Of a DNA stretch of 64,000 nt, positions 22,240 to 30,008 are shown one piece after another; positions within the stretch are counted from its first letter, which is position 1, and every line of letters begins with the position of its first letter. The DNA comes from Campylobacter fetus subsp. fetus. GTDB taxonomy: Bacteria; Campylobacterota; Campylobacteria; Campylobacterales; Campylobacteraceae. The notes below the pieces were generated by a model that worked only from the letters and a program-made list of their open reading frames with translations, made no database searches and was not told the DNA's origin. Location of the stretch: positions 1 to 64,000 of the forward strand of contig NZ_LS483431.1 of the NCBI RefSeq assembly GCF_900475935.1. The letters are read 5' to 3'. The position numbers were made by a program, and so were the translations under genes.

Positions 22240-22245
22240 TATAAT
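22240..22245 (+). promoter_or_regulatory. Probable -10 box for nrdD
   Basis: GAATATATAATCCC contains a perfect TATAAT, 21 bases upstream of the TTG start and followed by the AAAAAGGA ribosome site. Confidence 0.6.
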
Positions 22246-22266
22246 CCCAGCCAAAAAGGATTAAAT

Positions 22267-24336
22267 TTGAAGATAATTAAACGCGATGGAAGTTTGCAAG
22301 ATTTTGCAAGTTATAAAATAGAAAATGCGATAACAAAAGCTTATAAAAGTGCTCTTAAAGAACCAAATACGGCGCTTATCAAAAAAGTATTGTCTGAGGT
22401 AAAAGACAAAATGAGCGTAGAAGAAATTCAAGATATTATAGAAAAAACTCTTTTTGATAGTGGTGATTTTACAGTAATGCGAAATTTTATGCTTTATCGT
22501 CATACTCATACTATGCAAAGAGACGGTGAGCTTGACGAAAGAACGACTTATATAAACTCGACTCAAACTATAGAAGAGTATATCGGAAAGTCTGATTGGC
22601 GTATTATGGCAAACTCAAATACGAGTTATTCAAACGCCGGACTTATCAATAACACCGCTGGAAAAGTCATTGCAAATTATTGGTTAGATGCTGTTTATAG
22701 CGATCATGAAGGAGCGGCTCATAGAAACGGAGATTATCATATACATGACCTTGATTGTTTGACTGGATACTGTGCTGGTTGGAGTCTTAGAGCCTTGTTA
22801 AATGAAGGATTTAACGGTGTTAGAGGCAGGGTCGAGAGCAGAGCGCCGAGTCATTTTAGAGAGGCTTTATCTCAAATGGCGAACTTTTTGGGAATTTTGC
22901 AAAGCGAATGGGCTGGAGCGCAAGCATTTAGTAGCTTTGATACATATCTTGCGCCGTATGTTTTTAAAGATCGATTAAGCGATATAGAAATCAAAAAAGC
23001 TCTTACTAGCTTTATTTTCAATCTAAATGTGCCGGCACGTTGGGGTCAAAGTCCATTTACGAATGTTACTATAGATATAACTCCGCCAAGCGATCTTGCC
23101 GATCAAATTCCTACAAAAAACAATGAGCATCTATTTTTAAATTTAAAAGATAACGAACTTGAAAAACTTTGCAAACAACGCGGTAAAAATAGTTTAAAAG
23201 ATATGACTTACTCGGATTTTAAACCTGAAATGGATAGGATAAATATAGCATTTTATGATATTTTAACTACCGGAGATAAGTGTTCGCAGCCATTTACGTT
23301 TCCTATACCAACTGTAAATTTGACTGAGGATTTTAAGTGGGATAGCTCTGTGGCTAAAAAGATATTTGAAAATACCGCAAAAATGGGTTCGAGTTATTTT
23401 CAAAATTTTATCGGAAGTCAATATACGACAGATGAAAACGGCAATAAAATACCGAATGAAAAAGCCTATAAACCGGGTGCCGTTCGTTCTATGTGCTGTA
23501 GGCTTCAGCTGGATTTAAGAGAGCTTTTAAAACGCGGGGGAGGGCTTTTTGGAAGTGCCGAGATGACTGGAAGTATCGGCGTAGTTACTATAAATTTAGC
23601 GCGCCTAGGATATCTGTTTAAAGGTGATAAAAGTGCATTTTATGCAAGACTTGATGAACTGCTAGAGTTGGCAAAAAGTACTCTTGAAAAGAAGCGTAAA
23701 TTTATAAATGAGATGTATCAAAGGGGACTTTATCCATATACCGCTAGATATCTTAGAAATTTTAATAACCATTTTAGTACAATAGGAATAAACGGCGCAA
23801 ATGAGATGATACGCAATTTCACTGATGATAAAGAAAATATAACGACCAAATTCGGTATAGGGTTTACAAAAGAACTTATAGAATATCTAAGAGCTAAAAT
23901 GATAGAGTTTCAAAGAACTACCGGAAATTTATATAATCTTGAAGCGACTCCTGCTGAAGGAACAACTTATCGCTTTGCTAAAGAAGATAAAAAACGTTAT
24001 CCAGACATCATTCAAGCTGGATTTGATGATAAGGTGTATTATACAAACTCTACTCAGCTTCCGGCTGATTTCGGCGATGATCCTTTCGAGGCTTTAAATT
24101 TGCAAGATGAACTTCAAAGCAGTTATACGGGTGGAACTGTTTTTCACCTTTATATGCGTGAAAAACTAAGCAGTACAAAGGCTTGTCAGCATTTAGTGAA
24201 AAATATAGTGGAGAATTATAAACTTCCATATATTACGATAACTCCCGTGTTTAGCGTGTGTCCAAAACACGGGTATATCGCAGGCGAGCATGAGTATTGT
24301 CCAAAATGCGATGAGGAGATTTTGAATTTGGCCTAA
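22267..24336 (+). CDS. nrdD: Anaerobic ribonucleotide reductase NrdD, large chain lacking the glycyl-radical end
   Basis: Class III reductases make deoxynucleotides from ribonucleoside triphosphates without oxygen. The 689-residue chain begins with an ATP-cone allosteric domain (about 1-90), then the catalytic barrel with C169 in TGYCAGWSLRALL and C339 in KCSQPFTFPIPTVNL, both at positions expected for active-site cysteines. It ends with the zinc-binding part CPKHGYIAGEHEYCPKC (665-681) and only eight more residues. The RVxGY radical segment that normally closes the protein is absent, and no frame downstream of the stop encodes it here. An intact copy is a separate gene at 25924. Start is TTG with an AAAAGGA site. 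Confidence 0.93.
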   Translation: MKIIKRDGSLQDFASYKIENAITKAYKSALKEPNTALIKKVLSEVKDKMSVEEIQDIIEKTLFDSGDFTVMRNFMLYRHTHTMQRDGELDERTTYINSTQTIEEYIGKSDWRIMANSNTSYSNAGLINNTAGKVIANYWLDAVYSDHEGAAHRNGDYHIHDLDCLTGYCAGWSLRALLNEGFNGVRGRVESRAPSHFREALSQMANFLGILQSEWAGAQAFSSFDTYLAPYVFKDRLSDIEIKKALTSFIFNLNVPARWGQSPFTNVTIDITPPSDLADQIPTKNNEHLFLNLKDNELEKLCKQRGKNSLKDMTYSDFKPEMDRINIAFYDILTTGDKCSQPFTFPIPTVNLTEDFKWDSSVAKKIFENTAKMGSSYFQNFIGSQYTTDENGNKIPNEKAYKPGAVRSMCCRLQLDLRELLKRGGGLFGSAEMTGSIGVVTINLARLGYLFKGDKSAFYARLDELLELAKSTLEKKRKFINEMYQRGLYPYTARYLRNFNNHFSTIGINGANEMIRNFTDDKENITTKFGIGFTKELIEYLRAKMIEFQRTTGNLYNLEATPAEGTTYRFAKEDKKRYPDIIQAGFDDKVYYTNSTQLPADFGDDPFEALNLQDELQSSYTGGTVFHLYMREKLSSTKACQHLVKNIVENYKLPYITITPVFSVCPKHGYIAGEHEYCPKCDEEILNLA

Positions 24337-24484
24337 GTTGTATTTTTAGTACTTTTTATGAGGATAAACCGTTTGCTTTATCGCTTTAGTGTGCCTTGGG
24401 TGCTCATGGTTTCAAACCGTAAAATCATCTAAAAATACTTTGCTGAGCAAGATTTGTTTTTAAGGCATTGGAAAAGCGTTATTT

Positions 24485-24504
24485 AAATTTGAATTATCAA
24501 ATTT
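24485..24504. repeat. AT-only inverted repeat between nrdD and the NAMPT gene
   Basis: AAATTTGA and TCAAATTT form an 8-base stem with a 4-base loop, followed within a few bases by T6 (24511-24516). It could be a weak terminator for nrdD or part of the next promoter; the stem has only two G-C pairs' worth of strength. Confidence 0.35.
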
Positions 24505-24548
24505 AAGCCCTTTTTTGATAAAATCGCCAGAAAATTTAAAGGTAAGAT

Positions 24549-25913
24549 ATGAATTTGATACTAAACACAGACGGCTATAAACCTTCACATTATCTTCAGT
24601 ATCCAAACGATATAAAATACGTAAGCTCTTACATAGAATCGCGCGGCGGTAGGTGGAATAGAGTACTATTTTATGGTTTGCAAATGTTTTTAATGGAGTA
24701 TCTAAGCAAGAAAATAACACAAGATGATATCTTAGAAGCTAAAGATTTTATGAAAATTTACGGACTTCCTTTTAATGAAGAGGGCTGGAGATATATCGTA
24801 GATGAACACGGCGGCGCACTTCCTCTTGAGATAGAAGCGGTAAAAGAAGGTAGCATAGTTCAAACAGATAATGTGTTGTTGCAGATACGAAATACCGATC
24901 CAAAGCTTCCATGGTTGGCAGGTTACTTAGAAACTGCTATTTTAAGGGCTATTTGGTATCCAGTTGCTGTGGCTACGAATAGTTATTTTTGCAAACAAAA
25001 CATTTTGCAATTTTTAAATGAGACCGGAACTCCTGAGCTTATCGACTTTTGTTTGCATGATTTTGGTGCGCGCGGCGTGAGTAGCTTTGAGAGTGCGGGG
25101 ATCGGTGGAAGTGCTCATATGGTAAATTTTAAAGGCTCAGATACGATAACTGGAGCCGTATTTGCTAAAAAGTATTATGACGCCGATATGGCGGCATTTA
25201 GTATCCCGGCAAGCGAGCATAGTACGATGACTACTTGGGGAAAAGAGCGCGAAAATGAAGCTTATAAAAATATGGTGGATAAATTTAGCAGTGGTATTTT
25301 TGCTTGCGTGATAGATAGCTACGATACGCTAAATGCGATAGATCTTTGGGGAAAGTTATTTGATGAGGTAAAAGCTAATGGCGGTCGCGTCGTGCTTCGC
25401 CCAGATAGCGGAAATCCAGTAACTATGGCTAGTGAGTGCTTAGAAAAGATGATGGATATAGCTGGATTTAGCGTAAATCAAAAGGGTTATCGCGTACTTC
25501 CAAATCACGTCAGACTGATTTATGGAGACGGTATAAATCCGCAAAGTTTAGTCGATATTTTAAACGAGCTAAAACTTAGAAAGATAAGCGCGGACAATAT
25601 AGTTTTTGGTATGGGTGGAGCGCTTTTGCAACACCTTAACCGCGATACTCTTAGATTTGCTATGAAAGCAAATGCAGTATCAAAAGACGGTGAGCATTGG
25701 ATAGATGTAAAAAAAGATCCTATCACCGATCCTTCAAAACGTTCAAAATCTGGACGTCTTGCGTTGGTGAGAAAAGGAAATTTGTTTAAAACGGTTCGAT
25801 TAAATGAGCTAAAAAAAGAAGAAAATAAACTAAAACCGGTTTTCAAAGACGGTAAAATTCTAAGTAAAGTAAGTTTTGATGATATCAGAGCTAGGGTTAA
25901 AGAATTTAATTAA
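24549..25913 (+). CDS. nadV: Nicotinamide phosphoribosyltransferase (NAMPT/NadV type)
   Basis: This enzyme joins nicotinamide to PRPP to make NMN, recycling NAD. The 454-residue length and the N-terminal NTDGYKPSHYLQYP (about 6-19) are characteristic of NAMPT rather than of nicotinate PncB enzymes. Further family motifs are FGARGVSS (about 173-180), the PRPP/phosphate-site VVLRPDSGNP (about 281-290) and FGMGGALLQ (about 355-363). It is complete, with an AAAGG ribosome site. It lies between nrdD and the small glycyl-radical protein, ten bases before the latter, which is an odd place for a NAD salvage gene. Confidence 0.93.
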   Translation: MNLILNTDGYKPSHYLQYPNDIKYVSSYIESRGGRWNRVLFYGLQMFLMEYLSKKITQDDILEAKDFMKIYGLPFNEEGWRYIVDEHGGALPLEIEAVKEGSIVQTDNVLLQIRNTDPKLPWLAGYLETAILRAIWYPVAVATNSYFCKQNILQFLNETGTPELIDFCLHDFGARGVSSFESAGIGGSAHMVNFKGSDTITGAVFAKKYYDADMAAFSIPASEHSTMTTWGKERENEAYKNMVDKFSSGIFACVIDSYDTLNAIDLWGKLFDEVKANGGRVVLRPDSGNPVTMASECLEKMMDIAGFSVNQKGYRVLPNHVRLIYGDGINPQSLVDILNELKLRKISADNIVFGMGGALLQHLNRDTLRFAMKANAVSKDGEHWIDVKKDPITDPSKRSKSGRLALVRKGNLFKTVRLNELKKEENKLKPVFKDGKILSKVSFDDIRARVKEFN

Positions 25914-25923
25914 AGGAGAAGAT

Positions 25924-26085
25924 ATGAGAAAAGAAGAGATACTAGCCAAATTTAAAGATAAACGTACAAAATGCGTGGTTTATACCAGAGTTATGGGCTA
26001 TCATAGACCAGTTGAGAGCTTTAATCTTGGCAAACAAGGCGAGCATAAAGAGAGGATCAAGTTTTTAGAACCTACTAAATGCTAG
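25924..26085 (+). CDS. Separate 53-residue glycyl-radical domain of NrdD
   Basis: The protein contains TKCVVYTRVMGYHRPVESF (15-33) followed by NLGKQGEHKERIKF (34-47). This matches, nearly position by position, the usual NrdD C-terminus of the type C-E-V-Y-S-R-V-x-G-Y-x-R-P-V ... GKQxExKxR. Gly25 (codon 25996-25998) is the expected radical site. A strong AAAGGAG ribosome site precedes the ATG at 25924. It overlaps the activase gene by 7 bases (ATGCTAG), so the two are coupled. I infer that it docks on the 689-residue NrdD and carries its radical. The alternative, a loose spare part like GrcA/YfiD, is less likely because the main protein has no radical glycine of its own. Confidence 0.88.
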   Translation: MRKEEILAKFKDKRTKCVVYTRVMGYHRPVESFNLGKQGEHKERIKFLEPTKC

Positions 26086-26750
26086 ACAAATTTATCTACG
26101 ATATCACGCCTTTTAGCGTTGTTGATTATCCTGATGAACTCGCTGCTATAGTGTGGTTTGCGAAGTGCAATATGCGCTGCGTTTATTGCTACAACAAAGA
26201 TATAGTTTTGGGTGAGGGCAAGTTTGATATGCGCTATCTAAGCGAGTTTTTAAATTCACGCCAAAACCTTTTAAGTGCGGTAGTTTTAAGTGGCGGGGAA
26301 TGCACTAAAAGTTTGCATTTTAGTGATGTTTTGAAGCTGGCTAAGGATCTTGGATATAAAACCAAAGTCGATACGAATGGAAGTAGTCCTGAGATTATAG
26401 AAGAAAATTTGAGTTTGATCGATTTTATATCACTTGATTTCAAAGCTCCAAAGGCTAAATTTGAAGCTATAACTGCGTCGAATTTATATGATAAATTTAT
26501 AAAAACGCTTCAAACTTTACTAAAAAACAGAGTTGAATTTGAGTGTAGAACGACTATCCACGCAGATATGCTAAACGAAAACGATATCAGTGATATGGTA
26601 AAAGTTTTAAGTCAAAACGGTTATGATAAAACTTACTATCTGCAAAACTTTTTTGAATCCTTAAATTTAGGGAATTTACAAAAACCAAAAACCAAATTCG
26701 ATCCGAAGTTGATAAAATCAAATTTAAACATAGAACTTAGGAATTTTTGA
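26079..26750 (+). CDS. nrdG: Anaerobic RNR activating radical SAM protein NrdG
   Basis: NrdG uses a 4Fe-4S cluster and S-adenosylmethionine to put the radical on the reductase glycine. The 223-residue protein has the radical-SAM cluster motif CNMRCVYC (about 31-38), the SAM-binding SGGECT (about 71-76) and family features such as DITPFSVVDYPDELAAIVWF near the N-terminus, fitting the NrdG2-type branch. Its start overlaps the stop of the small glycyl-radical gene, which fits activase and radical domain being made together. A bidirectional terminator follows. Confidence 0.92.
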   Translation: MLDKFIYDITPFSVVDYPDELAAIVWFAKCNMRCVYCYNKDIVLGEGKFDMRYLSEFLNSRQNLLSAVVLSGGECTKSLHFSDVLKLAKDLGYKTKVDTNGSSPEIIEENLSLIDFISLDFKAPKAKFEAITASNLYDKFIKTLQTLLKNRVEFECRTTIHADMLNENDISDMVKVLSQNGYDKTYYLQNFFESLNLGNLQKPKTKFDPKLIKSNLNIELRNF

Positions 26751-26765
26751 TTTGGATTAAAATTA

Positions 26766-26791
26766 GGTAAAAGCCGTTTTTAGCTTTTACC
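26766..26791. terminator. Bidirectional terminator between nrdG and cdtC
   Basis: GGTAAAAGC (26766-26774) and GCTTTTACC (26783-26791) form a perfect 9-base stem with an 8-base loop in the 48-bp gap between two convergent genes. A T-rich stretch follows on the plus strand (to 26800); the minus side is followed by A/T-rich sequence. Confidence 0.75.
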
Positions 26792-26798
26792 GACTGTT

Positions 26799-27347
26799 TT
26801 ATCTAATTACCTTAGCTTCACTAAGCGGCGGTGAAAATACAAAAAGTTGTTTAGGCTCTATGTCGACAAAAAATTCTAAAACGCAGCGTACTAGTCCTAC
26901 TCTATCTTCGATCGGCACGTTTGGATTTTCAAATGTTCCTAAGCACTCGTTTGTTTTTAGAACTAGTGATCGTAGCTGCATAGCTCCACTACTTGTAGGG
27001 ATGATCTGAAAAATAGTCTCAAACTCTCCGCTATCGTAGTCTTGCTTGCAGTTTTTTAGTGCTAAAAATCCGCTAGGAGCGATCTGAAGGCACATTTTTA
27101 CGTCGGCTGCTACTTGAAATTGCACGTATCCAAAAGGAAAAGAATTTGAAAATTTATCTACTTTTTTTATCTTAGAATCTACTCCTAAATCATTTAAAAA
27201 CCAGTTTTGGTAATTAAACTGCCCTGAAAATCGCTTTATATTTATAGGAATTCCGGTGTTTGCATTGCGTATTTGAAAAGCGTCGGTTATGTTTTCGTTT
27301 GCAAAACTTATGCTTACAAATAAAAATATTGTTGCTAAAGCTTTCAT
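26799..27347 (-). CDS. cdtC: Cytolethal distending toxin subunit CdtC
   Basis: CdtC, with CdtA, forms the lectin-like cell-binding part of the toxin. The 182-residue protein has a signal peptide (about 1-16, ending FVSISFA) and a ricin-type trefoil fold, suggested by the cysteines in KMCLQIAPSG (about 84-93) and NECLGTF (about 133-139). Its ATG overlaps the cdtB stop by one base (TAATG). Last gene of the cdtA-cdtB-cdtC operon. The order and lengths fit Campylobacter CDT loci. Confidence 0.92.
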   Translation of the reverse strand: MKALATIFLFVSISFANENITDAFQIRNANTGIPINIKRFSGQFNYQNWFLNDLGVDSKIKKVDKFSNSFPFGYVQFQVAADVKMCLQIAPSGFLALKNCKQDYDSGEFETIFQIIPTSSGAMQLRSLVLKTNECLGTFENPNVPIEDRVGLVRCVLEFFVDIEPKQLFVFSPPLSEAKVIR

Positions 27348-28147
27348 TAGTTATCTCCAAATTTTCTAAAATTTACCGGAAAATGGTCCGAAACTAGGTG
27401 AGTCCGCAGGTTTGCTAGCATCAATACTGCTACAAGCGTAGTTCGGACAAGATCTCCGGCTGAGTTTCCAACTATAGCCCAGTCAAGCGTTCCGCCGCTT
27501 CTTTGAGTAGGCGCCGGAGGTGCTAAAAACGTTACTCTGACGCGAGTTTCTAATCCAAGAGTTCCTCTTAAACTCTCAGGTGAGCGGTTAAAATCGCCTA
27601 AAATCATCCAAGTGATATTTGGCATATTTCTAAATCTGTCAAATACTGAATTTATTATCGCCGGAGCATCAACTCCGCCATTTGCTAGAGCGTGTATGTT
27701 GAAAAATACGTCGTTTCCTATTCTTATACCTATGAGCGGACGAGAAGCTACCGTAGGAGGCGGCAAGATGATGATTTCATCAGCTTTTATGCGTGAAACG
27801 ATTGCTAAATTTACTCTATTTGCCCCTGTGTCGATTTGAGCATAATATATATAGACTTGGAACGGTCTAGATATACTGCCTAGCTGCCATAAATGCTCAG
27901 TTACGATCGTGCCGCCTTGATTTATGCTTCTACCTGTAGGAAGAGCGGTTTGAGGTAAATTTCCTGCTTCTTGAACGGCTAATATATCTGCTGGATTTTC
28001 ACCGCTAATTATTTGACGTACGCTTATATTCCATTTGCTTTCGGTTATAGCCGAACTGCCTTGCAAATTCCAAGTAGCAATTTTATAATCTTCTGGTTTT
28101 GCAAAGCCTAAAGTTGCTATAAATATAATCATAATAACATTTCGCAT
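27347..28147 (-). CDS. cdtB: Cytolethal distending toxin catalytic subunit CdtB
   Basis: CdtB is the DNase I-like subunit that enters host nuclei, damages DNA and causes G2/M arrest. From the start at 28147 the protein is 266 residues with a signal peptide (MRNVIMIIFIATLGFA). Catalytic and metal motifs are intact: VQEAG (about 59-63), FNIHALANGG (about 152-161), WMILGDFNRSPE (about 189-200) and SDHFPVNF near the end. I chose this ATG because AGGAGT lies just upstream and a signal peptide follows; an ATG at 28201 would add 18 residues and overlap cdtA. Confidence 0.95.
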   Translation of the reverse strand: MRNVIMIIFIATLGFAKPEDYKIATWNLQGSSAITESKWNISVRQIISGENPADILAVQEAGNLPQTALPTGRSINQGGTIVTEHLWQLGSISRPFQVYIYYAQIDTGANRVNLAIVSRIKADEIIILPPPTVASRPLIGIRIGNDVFFNIHALANGGVDAPAIINSVFDRFRNMPNITWMILGDFNRSPESLRGTLGLETRVRVTFLAPPAPTQRSGGTLDWAIVGNSAGDLVRTTLVAVLMLANLRTHLVSDHFPVNFRKFGDN

Positions 28148-28155
28148 TTTTACTC

Positions 28156-28977
28156 CTAATAAAATAGTCTTCCAACTTGCGGCGGCGGGAGCAAATACCA
28201 TTGTTGATCGATAGTATCAGTGCATTTTGTCGTAAGATTTATCGCCCCAAAAACGTCAAAACCGAATAGATTATTAACAGGCGTTTGCAAGCACGAATTA
28301 GTAGCTTTGTTATAAATTTGTACGGCTCCGTTTGTCATTGGACGAAACGTAAATTTCTGAAAAGGATTATCTTTATTGCAAGGTGAGTGAATTACTCCGT
28401 TTTTATAAGTATTTATGCAAGTCGTGCGAGTGTTGAAATTTACTATCATGACTTCATTATTTGGTAGTAAAATTAGACGCCAAACACGATATCCTCCTAA
28501 ATTGCCGCTTTCATAGAGCGAGTAGCCCCATAACCAGTTTCCAGGAGATGTGTACCAAATAGTGATCACAACGCCGTTTGCACCCATTATCACCATAAAA
28601 TCGCTTGTTCTATCAAATAGATCAGGCGGGATGCCTTGTAGACTGATAGTCGGTTGTTTGAAATTCAAGTCCGGTTTACTAAAAGCACTTGAAAACATCG
28701 GACCATGTGTTAATGAGTTCATTACAGGCAAATCCACTTTTTTAAGTAGCGATGGCGTTCTAGTAGGCATAGGATTTGTAAAATTTGATGTTAGAAGAGT
28801 TGGAAAATCGCCTAAATTTAGCGGATCTGGATCATCCGTTTTGCCAAAAATGCTTCCTAATGGATTTATTTTTTGAGTGCTTACATTTGTCGTTTTTGAT
28901 GAGCAAGCACTAAAAAGAGCGATACAAAATAGTAAAATAAGACTATTTTTAATATGCTTGAAAATAATTTTAGTCAT
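28156..28977 (-). CDS. cdtA: Cytolethal distending toxin subunit CdtA (lipoprotein)
   Basis: CdtA is the membrane-anchored lectin-like subunit of the toxin complex. The 273-residue protein has a lipoprotein signal with lipobox LFSAC (cleavage before C25). A Pro/Asn-rich linker is followed by a ricin-type trefoil domain (about 110-265) with WLWGYSLYESGNLGGYRVW and the closing DQQWYLLPPP. It is the first gene of the operon, eight bases before cdtB. Ribosome site AAGGAAA. Confidence 0.93.
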   Translation of the reverse strand: MTKIIFKHIKNSLILLFCIALFSACSSKTTNVSTQKINPLGSIFGKTDDPDPLNLGDFPTLLTSNFTNPMPTRTPSLLKKVDLPVMNSLTHGPMFSSAFSKPDLNFKQPTISLQGIPPDLFDRTSDFMVIMGANGVVITIWYTSPGNWLWGYSLYESGNLGGYRVWRLILLPNNEVMIVNFNTRTTCINTYKNGVIHSPCNKDNPFQKFTFRPMTNGAVQIYNKATNSCLQTPVNNLFGFDVFGAINLTTKCTDTIDQQWYLLPPPQVGRLFY

Positions 28978-29352
28978 AAATTTCCTTTTTTAGTATTTTT
29001 TGATTTTGGTAATTTTTAAAATATCATTTTGGCTGAGTAGATTTAATAGCCGCAAAAGTTTTTTCATAAAATTTACCTATAATGATATTTGTAAAATTTA
29101 ATAAATAAAAATAAATAAATTTTAAATACATACCAAAATTATAACTTCATAGTCGAAAATTTCGTCATATAATATATTAAAATTTATTTGTATAAAATTT
29201 AAGTTGTTGTGAAATTTGAAAAATTTATATTCATAATAAAAATATTTATAATTCAAGGATGATTTATTCAGATCGTTACTTTTCGTATTTAAATTTGATT
29301 TTCCGATATTTATTATATATTTCAGTTATATAAAAATTATCCAATTATAAAT
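28978..29352. other. AT-rich region upstream of cdtA
   Basis: This 375-base gap separates cdtA from the pseudopilin gene, both on the minus strand. It is A/T-rich with little coding signal apart from a possible 25-codon frame next to cdtA (28990-29067). Two half-sites resembling TGATAT occur, AAATATCATT-like on either side of that frame (about 29018-29028 and 29080-29090). The cdt promoter must lie here, but several TATA-like strings compete and I do not choose one. Confidence 0.45.
28990..29067 (-). CDS. Possible 25-residue leader peptide before cdtA
   Basis: On the minus strand an ATG at 29067 opens a frame of 25 codons, MKKLLRLLNLLSQND... ending KIKKY, that stops 12 bases before the cdtA ATG. 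It is rich in leucine and lysine. An AGG occurs nine bases upstream of its ATG. In such AT-rich DNA a short frame can arise by chance, so this is only a candidate leader or coupling peptide. Confidence 0.25.
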   Translation of the reverse strand: MKKLLRLLNLLSQNDILKITKIKKY

Positions 29353-29841
29353 TTAACTGTTTTTTAAGATGCTATCTCCGCCTAATTGAATTCCGTTTTG
29401 TATCCACTCTTTCATTGTAGGGTGAAGATAAAGAGCGTTGCAGGTCTTTTTCCATGAGATAGATGATTGCTGCCACATGGTTTTAAACTTTATCGTGCTA
29501 TTATCAATACTATAAAATAAGCATTCAACTGCCCAAGGGTGCTCTTTAGCACCGCGTTTAATCGCCTCAAAATCAGATAATGTCGAGTCATTTCCTATTA
29601 ATAATCTTAAATGGAGATAACTATCAACTTCGTTTTTATCGGCATTTAATTTTTTATTGACTGAGCTATTTGATATATAGATAGAGTTTATTTTATCAAA
29701 TGTATTTTTTATATCGACTACTATTTTTGCCACTTCGGCATCCGTTCTTGACATTGTAAGTTTTGGTATACTAACACTTGCTAATAAGCCGGTAATAACT
29801 ATAACAAATGCTAATTCTACCATCGTAAATGCTTTTTTCAT
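29353..29841 (-). CDS. Type IV pilin-like / pseudopilin protein
   Basis: From the start at 29841 the protein is 162 residues and begins MKKAFTMVELAFVIVITGLL, the prepilin signature: a short basic leader, cleavage before Phe, Glu at +5 and a hydrophobic helix. The leader ends in Ala rather than Gly, a known variant. The globular part is unremarkable, with two cysteines (C107-type WAVECLF and KKTCNAL) that might pair. AGGAT lies upstream of this ATG; an ATG 12 codons earlier would spoil the leader. No pilus or type II secretion gene is adjacent, so its partner system is elsewhere. Confidence 0.82.
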   Translation of the reverse strand: MKKAFTMVELAFVIVITGLLASVSIPKLTMSRTDAEVAKIVVDIKNTFDKINSIYISNSSVNKKLNADKNEVDSYLHLRLLIGNDSTLSDFEAIKRGAKEHPWAVECLFYSIDNSTIKFKTMWQQSSISWKKTCNALYLHPTMKEWIQNGIQLGGDSILKNS

Positions 29842-30008
29842 CGGTAATCCTTTTTTTAATTTGAATTCTAATACCAATGTAATTAATATATTATCAATAA
29901 TTATTAAAAAGCATGCATTATTATTTTATTTTCATAAATTTGTATTCAAAGTTATTTAATACTTTTTTGGATAAAATCTAATCTACTTTAAAATTTGAAA
30001 GATTTATT

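Larger units (their letters stand above)
21948..22266. other. AT-rich divergent promoter region before nrdD
   Basis: No gene is visible in these 319 bases, which separate the minus-strand metal exporter from nrdD. They hold long A/T tracts, a palindrome at 22169-22187 and a TATAAT at 22240-22245, described separately. Confidence 0.6.

Noticed and set aside
24337..24548. Frameshifted continuation of nrdD encoding the radical domain
   Set aside because: None of the three frames after the nrdD stop encodes an RVxGY-like segment, and the intact segment is 1.6 kb further on, behind the NAMPT gene.
28148..28201. CdtB start at 28201
   Set aside because: It would precede the signal peptide by 18 unrelated residues and overlap cdtA; the ATG at 28147 has an AGGAGT site and gives the usual CdtB length.
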